A stretch of DNA of 50,522 nt from Phycisphaerales bacterium (GTDB taxonomy: Bacteria > Planctomycetota > Phycisphaerae > Tepidisphaerales > Tepidisphaeraceae): the NCBI GenBank assembly GCA_020853095.1, contig JADYZN010000053.1:1-50522 (forward strand). Reading direction: 5' to 3'. This document shows positions 1 to 6,697 of this stretch, one piece after another; the first letter of the stretch is position 1; each line of letters begins with the position of its first letter. The notes under the pieces were generated by a model. That model saw nothing but the letters and a program-made list of their open reading frames with translations, did not search any database and was not told the origin of the DNA. The position numbers were made by a program, and so were the translations under genes.

Positions 1-116
1 AGAAATCTCCGGATCAACGCTCGTTTGCCAGCTTCCCGGAGCTTATCGCAGGCTACCACGTCTTTCGTCGCCTCTCGATGCCAAGACATCCACCATACAC
101 CCTTAGTAGCTTGACC
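1..116 (-). rRNA. rrl: 23S ribosomal RNA, 5' end (partial)
   Basis: Read on the minus strand, the sequence begins GGTCAAGCTACTAAGGG, followed by the conserved GGTGGATG, a GGCATCGAGAGGCGA-like block and GCGATAAGC. This is the universal 5' end of bacterial 23S rRNA (5.8S-like domain and start of domain I). The gene runs off the left edge of the window, so only about 116 bases are present. The 5' end is placed at 116 by analogy with the GGTTAAG start of E. coli 23S. No 16S 3' end and no tRNA lie upstream in the same direction before the next protein gene. Confidence 0.95.
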
Positions 117-657
117 ACATTTATCGATTACCGTCCACCGGGCGAGGCGGAACGGCCGGAAGTCTGTCAAACAGACCAGCTCCCTTCGATAACGGATCTT
201 TCGCCGAAAAGGTGCTCGACGATACCTGCCCGACGGAAAACAACTTGAGATGGGGATCATCTCTTGCAGGGGCAGGCATCGCGGATTCTTTTCTTACCTA
301 TTGAACCTCGTTATTCACTTGTCAAAGAGCCGCTTCCACGCTCATCCGGCAAGCCGGAATCCCGTTTTCACGTTCCGCCGAACGCGGATTCATCAGTCAT
401 CAAGTCGAGGGCTGATGAATTCAAGTTCGGCCGATAATCATCCCCGGACAGTCCATTTCTTCGCTGTCCGTGTCGGCTGGCCACCGGCTTTCGCCTGATG
501 GCCCTGTTTGTTGTCAGGGGTTCAGAGGCGAGCGGCTCGGTGGGTCGGTAAAAGCGTTTGAATCTTCAAACTGATCGTTTCCAATCTCGGCTTTCCCGTC
601 TTTCGTGGCGTCGTTCTGTCGTCCTTTCGATCTCCAACCGTCCTATCGAGGTGGCGG
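117..657 (-). other. 23S rRNA leader, no gene seen
   Basis: About 540 bases lie between the promoter and the mature 23S 5' end. I looked for a 16S 3' end (anti-Shine-Dalgarno AAAGGAGGTGATCC on the opposite strand), 5S sequence and tRNA cloverleaves and saw none. Short open frames here have no family resemblance. The stretch is best read as a transcribed leader of an unlinked 23S gene; the only internal signal I can name is the boxA-like site at 319-331. Confidence 0.6.
319..331 (-). promoter_or_regulatory. boxA-like rRNA antitermination site
   Basis: The minus strand reads GGCTCTTTGACAA, close to the bacterial rRNA boxA consensus TGCTCTTTAACAA bound by NusB/S10 for rRNA antitermination. It lies between the 23S promoter and the 23S 5' end, where boxA is expected. 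The match is by eye; function is inferred. Confidence 0.6.
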
Positions 658-685
658 AGTATAGAACCATTTTTCGTCGCGTCAA
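658..685 (-). promoter_or_regulatory. sigma70-type promoter of the 23S rRNA gene
   Basis: On the minus strand there is a -35 box TTGACG (680-685), a 16-base spacer and a -10 box TATACT (658-663), giving a predicted start near 650. It is the best sigma70-like promoter upstream of the 23S gene, with no rRNA gene before it, which supports an independent 23S transcription unit. Confidence 0.65.
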
Positions 686-894
686 GGGCTGATACTGAAA
701 TTTTTATCAAACCCGTCAAACTCGACTTTTCGCAGCGACATCGCCCGGACTTATTACGTCCGGACAAACGTCGTGTTCACTCAACGACTCAAACAATACG
801 GTATCCGCAACGCCCTTGCAAGGGGTAGAATGAAAAAGGTGCGAAATTGTTTTTTTCGCCCGTTAAACTCTCATTTTTCCGGAGCATCACCACC

Positions 895-1788
895 ATGTCC
901 CAACCTGTCACCATTGAAAACGATCTGCTGCGCATACAGGTCTGGCCCCACATCGGTGGCAAAATCTCCTCCTTCGTCGATAAAACCGACCGTTTTGAGC
1001 TGTTGTTCAATTATCCGGCCGAAATCCCCCCCGCCGCCCAGTACGATCAACCCTATTCCAATGGCTGGTACGCCGGCTGGGATGAGTGTTTTCCATCGGT
1101 CGCTCCGGGAAAATACGTCGGCCACCCCTACGACGGCATCGCCATCCCCGACCACGGCGAATTGTGGGGTTTGCCCACCACGGCCGTCCCCACCCGCGAT
1201 GGGATCACCACCGTCTGGCACGGCCTGCGTTTTGGTTATCGCCTGACCCGCAAGCTCTATCTCGACGGCCCCAGCCTCGTGGCCCAATATCTACTGATCA
1301 ACCTCGCGCCATTTGAATTTCGCTTCGTCTGGGCCATGCACGCCCTGATGTCGATGATTTCGCCGGCCCAACTGCAAATCGACGGATCCGCCGAATATCG
1401 TTTTGACCACGATGCGGCCGGAAATGAGGTGCATCGGCCGTTTCTCTGGCCAAAATTGGACGGTTCCAACTTCTCCCAATTGGATCAATTGCCCGCCAAA
1501 CAAGCCTGGAAACTCATCTCCCTGTCCCCCATCGAGAAACCCGCGACGATCCTCTATCCCGAACGCTCTCGCACGTTGCGGCTGGAATATGAATCACAGG
1601 ATTCACTCAAAGCCCACTGGGGTCTCTGGATCAACACCGGCGGCTGGGCCGGCCACCGCCATTTTGCCATCGAACCCAACACCGGCCGATTCGACGAGAT
1701 CGGCCGCGCCATCCAGGACAACTCCGCCGGCCGTCTGTCACCCCTCGGCCGCACCGCATGGACAGTTCGCTGGACAGTTGGTCCATAA
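895..1788 (+). CDS. galactose mutarotase-like (aldose 1-epimerase superfamily) protein
   Basis: The 297-residue product resembles the beta-sandwich aldose-1-epimerase/galactose-mutarotase fold, which interconverts sugar anomers or serves as a sugar-binding domain in the cytoplasm. It opens with a strand pattern typical of the superfamily (VTIENDLLRIQVWPHIGGKI) and has GWDECFPS and IPDHGELWG blocks like those that build the sugar pocket, with the conserved His at DHGELW. I chose the ATG at 895, preceded by GGAG about 11 bases upstream, rather than the TTG 48 bases earlier, because similarity begins just after it. There is no signal peptide. The true sugar is unknown. It is flanked by the 23S promoter region and a long downstream spacer, so it is probably monocistronic, or cotranscribed with the small frame at 1881. 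Confidence 0.75.
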   Translation: MSQPVTIENDLLRIQVWPHIGGKISSFVDKTDRFELLFNYPAEIPPAAQYDQPYSNGWYAGWDECFPSVAPGKYVGHPYDGIAIPDHGELWGLPTTAVPTRDGITTVWHGLRFGYRLTRKLYLDGPSLVAQYLLINLAPFEFRFVWAMHALMSMISPAQLQIDGSAEYRFDHDAAGNEVHRPFLWPKLDGSNFSQLDQLPAKQAWKLISLSPIEKPATILYPERSRTLRLEYESQDSLKAHWGLWINTGGWAGHRHFAIEPNTGRFDEIGRAIQDNSAGRLSPLGRTAWTVRWTVGP

Positions 1789-1880
1789 CTCAAGTCAAAT
1801 CAGCCATTTATGAATGCACAAACTTCAAACGGTTGAGGGCGCTCTAACCCACGCTTGCCAGGGGTGTCTTATTTTCCGGA

Positions 1881-2024
1881 ATGAAAAATTTTTGCAACTA
1901 TCTCCCGCGTAATGGATATAGTAGGGTGAATGCGGATGGCGCATTCTCCACCGGTGGGTGGATTGGATGGATAGCAGCGGCCGGATACATCGGTTTGTGT
2001 GTTCTGGTCTACGGCTTGAAATAG
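1881..2024 (+). CDS. possible small membrane peptide (47 codons)
   Basis: An open frame of 47 codons starts ATGAAAAAT and ends TAG just before a strong hairpin and a rho-independent terminator. Its last 21 residues contain one hydrophobic span (WIGWIAAAGYIGLCVLVYGL) ending in Lys, as in single-pass small membrane proteins. An in-frame GTG at 1926 would give a 32-residue version that begins right after a TATAGT -10-like box (TTGCAA 19 bases upstream of it). I see no convincing ribosome binding site and recognise no family. Its place upstream of a terminator shows the strand is transcribed, but coding is an inference; the stretch could instead be a small RNA. Confidence 0.3.
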   Translation: MKNFCNYLPRNGYSRVNADGAFSTGGWIGWIAAAGYIGLCVLVYGLK

Positions 2025-2032
2025 AGATTAAC

Positions 2033-2064
2033 GATGGAAGGCGGCGTGGGTGTCGCCTTCCATC
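2033..2064 (+). repeat. perfect 11-bp inverted repeat (hairpin)
   Basis: GATGGAAGGCG and CGCCTTCCATC form a perfect 11-bp stem around a 10-base loop, 8 bases after the stop of the small frame. No T-run follows, so it is not an intrinsic terminator by itself; it may protect or process the 3' end of the transcript that ends at the next hairpin. Confidence 0.6.
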
Positions 2065-2089
2065 GATCAGAAATCCTACCCTCCCCTGA

Positions 2090-2128
2090 TGCCCCGGACG
2101 TCTTCCCCGCGCCCGGGGCACTTTTTTT
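2090..2128 (+). terminator. rho-independent terminator
   Basis: TGCCCCGG (2090-2097) pairs with CCGGGGCA (2113-2120), followed by C and seven T. It ends transcription coming from the mutarotase-like gene and/or the small frame at 1881. The opposite strand has no T-run here, so it acts in the plus direction only. Confidence 0.75.
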
Positions 2129-2173
2129 ACCTGCTCTCAGGTCAAGGCGATGGTCAAGGCGATCAGTTGCTTA

Positions 2174-3433
2174 TTACGGCAACAATCCCTTGGCCATGAT
2201 CGCGGAGTAGACCGACCGCAGCGCCAGGCACATCGCCGCATCGCGCAGCGGGATTTTTCGTTCCGCCGCCATCGCCTTGACCTGCGCATACCGACTCATC
2301 ATGCGTTGTTGCAGGCGGGTGTTGACCTCTTCCTCGGCCATCTGCTCCTGCTGGGTTTCCTGCGTAAATTCCAGATAAGAGACAAAGACGCCCCCCGCGT
2401 TGCACAGGATGTCCGGGATCACCTGGATGCCGCGTTGATTGAGAATCTGATCGGCCTCCGGCGACGTGGGCGAGTTGGCCCCTTCGGCGATGAGCTTCGC
2501 GTTGATTCGCCCGGCGTTGTCCGCGGTGATCTGATTGGCGGCCGCCGCTGGAATCAGCGCATCGCAGTTTAATTCCAGCATCGCCTTCGGATCGATCGCC
2601 TTGGCGCCGGCATATCCAACCACCGTTCCCTTGTTGCGCATGTGCTCATTCAACCGGACGATGTCCAGTCCTTCGGGATGATGGATCGCGCCGTTGATGT
2701 CGCTGACGGCGATCACCTTCACGCCCAGCAGGTCCAGCGCCGACACGGTGGCCGCGCCGACGTTGCCGAATCCCTGAACGATGGCCGTCGCCTTGCGGGG
2801 GTCGATGCCGTGGTCCTTGAACGCCGCCGCCACGCACGCCACGACGCCCCGGCCGGTGGCCTCTCGACGGCCGGGGATGCCCCCCACCACCACGGGTTTG
2901 CCGGTGACGTAACACCCCTGCGTCGTCGCCATCCCTTCGGAATAGCTGATGGCATCCTTCAGATACCCCATGTCCGTCTCATTGGTCCCCATGTCCGGGG
3001 CGGGAACGTAAATCTGCGGCCCGATGTGCCGCCGGCCGCTGCGTGCGAAACTGCGGATCAACGTCTCCTTGTTGAAATGGCTCATCTTGCCCGGATCGGC
3101 CACGATGCCGCTTTTGCCGCCGCCGAACGGCACGCCGATCAACGCGCACTTCCAGGTCATTTCCATCGCCAGGCCCGTGACATCATCCAGCGTCACGCCC
3201 GGCGTCATGCGGATGCCACCCTTGGCCGGCCCCAGCGCATCGTTGTGGCGGACGATGAACGCCTTGAACAGATGGACCTTCCCATCGTCCATCTGCGGCC
3301 CCATCGTCAATTCGATGCGTTCCTTGGGAAGTTGAATTTTCTCCAGGATCGACTTGTCGATCTCACCATCCAGAAGTTTCGCCGCATGGGCAAAATTCGT
3401 CTGCGCGTTGCTCAGGATCGTTCCCGTCGCCAT
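2174..3433 (-). CDS. gdhA: glutamate dehydrogenase (Glu/Leu/Phe/Val dehydrogenase family)
   Basis: This 419-residue cytoplasmic enzyme oxidatively deaminates glutamate to 2-oxoglutarate and ammonia with NAD(P), or the reverse. The N-terminal ELFV dimerisation domain (about 35-165) carries GPAKGGIRM (K71), MTWKCAL (K95) and the catalytic block PFGGGKSG (K107), followed by VPAPDMGTNE. The C-terminal Rossmann domain (about 185-415) starts at GGIPGRREATGRGV and has the dinucleotide motif QGFGNVGAAT. Length and order are standard for the hexameric roughly 420-residue class. Family members also include leucine and phenylalanine dehydrogenases, but those are shorter (about 350-370), so glutamate is the best guess. 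It lies 33 bases after the YhcH-family gene on the same strand and is probably cotranscribed with it. Confidence 0.9.
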   Translation of the reverse strand: MATGTILSNAQTNFAHAAKLLDGEIDKSILEKIQLPKERIELTMGPQMDDGKVHLFKAFIVRHNDALGPAKGGIRMTPGVTLDDVTGLAMEMTWKCALIGVPFGGGKSGIVADPGKMSHFNKETLIRSFARSGRRHIGPQIYVPAPDMGTNETDMGYLKDAISYSEGMATTQGCYVTGKPVVVGGIPGRREATGRGVVACVAAAFKDHGIDPRKATAIVQGFGNVGAATVSALDLLGVKVIAVSDINGAIHHPEGLDIVRLNEHMRNKGTVVGYAGAKAIDPKAMLELNCDALIPAAAANQITADNAGRINAKLIAEGANSPTSPEADQILNQRGIQVIPDILCNAGGVFVSYLEFTQETQQEQMAEEEVNTRLQQRMMSRYAQVKAMAAERKIPLRDAAMCLALRSVYSAIMAKGLLP

Positions 3434-3466
3434 GAATCAACTCCAGTCGTCCGATGTTGTCGGACG

Positions 3467-3919
3467 TTACAACCGCACCTTCAACACCGCCTTGCGCACC
3501 ATCGCCGGCCGGCCCGCCGCCAGGCCGGGCATGTGGGCGTCCTCCGGCAGGAAGATGCAGAAATTTCCTTCGCTCACATCCACGAAGCTCCCCGCATCCC
3601 CCTCGCACAACAAATAATCATCCGCTTCGTCATAGGGCTTGCTGATTTTCATCGCCTCCAGCGGCGCCCATCCCATGCGCTCGGTTCCCTGGATGACATA
3701 TTGAATATCGGCATAAATACGATGCGCCTCCCACTTGCCCTGATCGGCCGGTTTGGTCTGGGCGCTGCCCAGGATCAGGTACAAATCCTTCCCGTCGATC
3801 TCGTGCTTGCCGTCGGCCAGTTTTGACAGGTCCATCGTCCTTAAATAATCCAGCCCCTGCGCCAGACGATGGTGCATCCCGACGTACAACTTTCCGTTCT
3901 GAATCCGATCGATAACCAT
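3467..3919 (-). CDS. YhcH/YjgK/YiaL family protein (DUF386)
   Basis: This is a 150-residue member of the DUF386 cupin-like family (EbgC, NanQ and YiaL in E. coli), linked to sugar-acid and sialic-acid catabolism; NanQ is an anomerase for sialic acid. The family signature is visible in GKWEAHRIYADIQYVIQGTERMGW, shown here as HRIYADIQYVIQG with the metal-binding His and Asp, and in the C-terminal FLPEDAHMPGLA block with a further His. The length is typical. It begins at an ATG next to a MITE-like repeat at 3952-4046, which may carry or interrupt its promoter. Its immediate downstream partner is glutamate dehydrogenase, which does not define its sugar. Confidence 0.85.
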   Translation of the reverse strand: MVIDRIQNGKLYVGMHHRLAQGLDYLRTMDLSKLADGKHEIDGKDLYLILGSAQTKPADQGKWEAHRIYADIQYVIQGTERMGWAPLEAMKISKPYDEADDYLLCEGDAGSFVDVSEGNFCIFLPEDAHMPGLAAGRPAMVRKAVLKVRL

Positions 3920-3951
3920 GGTTCTCCGATGTCTTGCAAACGTTCAAACCC

Positions 3952-4046
3952 CTAGGCCCTGTCTAAAAACCTCGCGGCCTCGCGATAGGCACGATTCGGT
4001 CCGGATGCGAGGCGTCGAGGCAGCGGGGTTTTTAGACAGAGCCTAG
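3952..4046. mobile_element. MITE-like palindromic element with CTAG flanks
   Basis: An 87-bp segment (3956-4042) is bounded by long inverted ends: left GCCCTGTCTAAAAACC, right (reverse-complemented) GCTCTGTCTAAAAACC, with pairing continuing into CGC and GCCTCG. It is flanked on both sides by CTAG. The 4-bp YTAR-type flank matches target duplications known for IS5-family elements, so this looks like a non-autonomous IS5-type MITE. It has no coding capacity. Because CTAG is self-complementary, the flank could also be part of the inverted repeat. Confidence 0.65.
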
Positions 4047-4122
4047 TAGCTTGTGTACAATTTCCAGCTCAGTCCGTCAATCGAGTAAATGAACGCCTGA
4101 TGTCCTCAAGACAATCACCAAC

Positions 4123-5115
4123 ATGGCACAACATAAAATCCTGATCGTCGGAGTTGGTTCCATCGGCGAACGCCACACCCGTTGTTTCCAATCCACCAAC
4201 CGCGCCCAAATCCGCATCTGCGAACCCAACGACACCTTGCGCAAAACCGTCGCCGAGCGCTATCACCTTCAACACGCCTACGCCTCGCTGGACGATGCGC
4301 TGGTCGATCCCCCCACCGCCGCCATCGTCGCCACGCCCGCGCAGATGCACATCGCCATGAGCCAGCGGCTGGCCGAAAAAGGCATCCACCTTCTGATTGA
4401 AAAGCCGCTCAGCACGTCGCTGGATGGGACGGAAACGCTGGTTCAGACCGTTCGCAAGAAGAAACTCACCGCCGCCGTCGCGTACGTACATCGCGCCAAC
4501 CCAACATTGACCGCGATGCGTCAACTGATCCAGTCCGGCCGGTATGGCAAACCCATCCAGGCCACCATCGTCACCGGCCAGCATTTTCCCACTTATCGCC
4601 CGGCCTACCGCGAAATCTATTACACCCGTCACGAAACCGGCGGCGGCGCCATTCAAGATGCCTTGACCCATATGCTCAACGCCGGCGAATGGCTGCTTGG
4701 CCCGATGGATCGCGTCATGGCCGATGCGCAACACCTTGCGTTACCTGGGGTTACAGTCGAAGACTCCGTAAACGTCGTTGCCCGTCACGGCCCGATCATG
4801 GCCATCTACTCCCTCAATCAGCATCAGGCTCTCAACGAGTTGATTGTCACGGTTCTGTGTGAAGGGGGCACGATCCGGTTTGAATATCCTGACAAGCTGC
4901 GCTGGATGACCAGCCCCACCACCCAACAGTGGCAACACCAGGAATTTCCACCGCTGGAGCGTGACACGCTCTTCACCAATCAGGCCAGTGCCTTCCTCGA
5001 TGCGGTCGAGGGGAAATCCCCGCCGTTGTGTTCACTGGAAGAGGGCCTGCACACGCTGAAATTGAACCTGGCGCTGCTGCAAGGCGTGCAGTCGCCGCCG
5101 TGGATTGTGATTTGA
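4123..5115 (+). CDS. Gfo/Idh/MocA family oxidoreductase
   Basis: The 330-residue protein has the N-terminal NAD(P)-binding Rossmann fold (about 5-120) with GVGSIGERH, the VATPAQMH block and the hallmark EKPLS (Lys in the substrate pocket). The C-terminal alpha/beta domain follows, with GGGAIQDALTHMLNAGEWL, whose DALTH corresponds to the catalytic D-x3-H motif. Such enzymes oxidise or reduce sugars, inositols or pseudo-glycosides; the substrate cannot be read here. The ATG at 4123 has no recognisable ribosome binding site. It lies 77 bases after a MITE-like element and 51 bases before sucD on the same strand, so cotranscription with sucD is possible. Confidence 0.85.
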   Translation: MAQHKILIVGVGSIGERHTRCFQSTNRAQIRICEPNDTLRKTVAERYHLQHAYASLDDALVDPPTAAIVATPAQMHIAMSQRLAEKGIHLLIEKPLSTSLDGTETLVQTVRKKKLTAAVAYVHRANPTLTAMRQLIQSGRYGKPIQATIVTGQHFPTYRPAYREIYYTRHETGGGAIQDALTHMLNAGEWLLGPMDRVMADAQHLALPGVTVEDSVNVVARHGPIMAIYSLNQHQALNELIVTVLCEGGTIRFEYPDKLRWMTSPTTQQWQHQEFPPLERDTLFTNQASAFLDAVEGKSPPLCSLEEGLHTLKLNLALLQGVQSPPWIVI

Positions 5116-5166
5116 CTTCCCCCCTCACTTGGCGCGCACGCCCGATGGCCCTAATCTCTGTCGACC

Positions 5167-6084
5167 ATGAGCATTCTCGTTAATAAAAACACCAAGGTGA
5201 TTTGTCAGGGGATTACCGGCTCGGCCGGTGCGTTTCATACCAAACAATGCCTCGAATACGGAACCAAAATGGTCGGCGGCGTCACCCCCGGCAAGGGAGG
5301 CCAGACCGATCCCAACGGCCTGCCGATCTTTGACACTGTCGCCCAGGCGGTGCGGCAGACCGGCGCGGATGCCACGATGATCTTCGTTCCGCCACCCTAC
5401 GCGGCCGAGGCGATCATGGAAGCCGCCGACGCCGGCATCGCCACCATCGTCGCCATCACCGAAGGCATCCCCGTGCTGGACATGGTGAAGGTCAACGCCT
5501 TCCTCAAAGATCGCCCCAATTCGGTCCTGATTGGCCCCAACTGCCCCGGCATTATCACGCCCGGCGAATGCAAAATCGGCATCATGCCCGGCTACATCCA
5601 TACCCCGGCCCGAAAAGCCAAATCCAAAAAGAAAGTCGGCATCATCAGCCGGTCCGGCACGCTGACTTACGAGGCCGTCTGGCAATGCTCCACCCGCGAC
5701 ATCGGCCAGACCACCTGCGTCGGCATCGGCGGCGATCCGATCAAAGGACTGAACTTTATCGAATTGCTGGGGATGTTTAACAAAGACCGCGCCACCGATG
5801 GGATTATCGTGATTGGCGAGATCGGCGGGTCGGATGAAGAAGCGGCCGCCCGGTACGTGCAGGAAAACGTGAAGAAGCCGGTTGTCGCGTTCATCGCCGG
5901 CCGAACCGCCCCGCCCGGCCGTCGCATGGGTCACGCCGGCGCGATCATCTCCGGTGGCGAAGGGTCGGCCGAATCCAAAATCGCGGCATTACGTCAAGCG
6001 GGCATCGCCGTCGCCGAATCCCCCGCCACGATCGGCCAGACCATGGCACAGGCGCTGGGCATCGCCGCTGAAGTCGCGGCCTAA
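5167..6084 (+). CDS. sucD: succinate--CoA ligase [ADP-forming] subunit alpha
   Basis: This is the 305-residue alpha subunit of succinyl-CoA synthetase (TCA cycle, substrate-level phosphorylation). The CoA-binding Rossmann domain begins at [16 protein letters not shown] and has GGVTPGKGG. The ligase domain has [23 protein letters not shown] and the phosphohistidine loop [10 protein letters not shown] (H256). Length and motifs are complete. The partner beta subunit gene sucC normally lies immediately upstream; here the upstream gene is an oxidoreductase and the downstream neighbour, nuoB, converges on it with only 5 bases between the stops. The beta subunit must be elsewhere in the genome. Confidence 0.95.
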   Translation: MSILVNKNTKVICQGITGSAGAFHTKQCLEYGTKMVGGVTPGKGGQTDPNGLPIFDTVAQAVRQTGADATMIFVPPPYAAEAIMEAADAGIATIVAITEGIPVLDMVKVNAFLKDRPNSVLIGPNCPGIITPGECKIGIMPGYIHTPARKAKSKKKVGIISRSGTLTYEAVWQCSTRDIGQTTCVGIGGDPIKGLNFIELLGMFNKDRATDGIIVIGEIGGSDEEAAARYVQENVKKPVVAFIAGRTAPPGRRMGHAGAIISGGEGSAESKIAALRQAGIAVAESPATIGQTMAQALGIAAEVAA

Positions 6085-6089
6085 ATCCT

Positions 6090-6650
6090 TTACCGCCCGC
6101 CAACCGTCAACGGCACGGGGACCGGCTGCGGAACGGGCTTGTAGGTTGGTTCCACCGCCAGTTGCAACGGCCGTCGCGGGCCTTTGGGAAGGCCCTCCTC
6201 ATCGACGATGCGCTGGATCGCCATGATCCCCTCGATCAACGTCTCAGGTCGCGGCGGGCATCCGGGAACGTACACATCCACCGGCATGAACTGGTCGATT
6301 CCCTGGATCGTCGCATAGGCGTCAAATACCCCGCCGGTGCTGGCGCAGGCCCCCATCGAAATCACCCATTTCGGCTCGGTCATCTGCTGATAAATGTGCT
6401 GTAAAACCGGCATCATCTTGGTCGTCACCCGACCGGCCACGATCATCAAATCGGACTGGCGCGGACTGAAGCGCATCGCCTCGGCCCCGAATCGCGCCAG
6501 GTCATATCGGCTGGAGGCCGTGGCCATCAGTTCGATGCCGCAACAGGCGGTGGCAAATGGCATCGGCCACAGCGACGACCGCCGCGACCAGTTGACGATT
6601 TTCTTGAGCTGCGTGGTCAGCAGATTGTCCGGAAGTAGATGCGTATCCAT
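6090..6650 (-). CDS. nuoB: NADH-quinone oxidoreductase subunit B
   Basis: This is the 186-residue peripheral-arm subunit of respiratory complex I that holds the terminal Fe-S cluster N2 next to quinone. The four ligands are visible: the tandem cysteines in ATACCGIE (C36, C37), C102 in MGACAS and C131 in PGCPPRP. The C-terminal tail (about 160-186) is Pro/Val-rich and longer than usual. The start ATG lies 47 bases after the rnr stop on the same strand, so it may be the last gene of the riboswitch-headed operon. No other nuo gene is in the window; nuoB normally sits between nuoA and nuoC. Confidence 0.95.
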   Translation of the reverse strand: MDTHLLPDNLLTTQLKKIVNWSRRSSLWPMPFATACCGIELMATASSRYDLARFGAEAMRFSPRQSDLMIVAGRVTTKMMPVLQHIYQQMTEPKWVISMGACASTGGVFDAYATIQGIDQFMPVDVYVPGCPPRPETLIEGIMAIQRIVDEEGLPKGPRRPLQLAVEPTYKPVPQPVPVPLTVGGR

Positions 6651-6697
6651 ATCGTGAATTATAGGGGATCAAATCGAGTACGGCCAACAGCGGTTGC

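Noticed and set aside
117-850. 16S rRNA or spacer tRNAs next to the 23S gene
   Set aside because: No anti-Shine-Dalgarno 3' end, no conserved 16S blocks and no cloverleaf were found.
847-894. TTG start 16 codons upstream of the mutarotase-like gene
   Set aside because: Similarity and a GGAG ribosome binding site both point to the ATG at 895.
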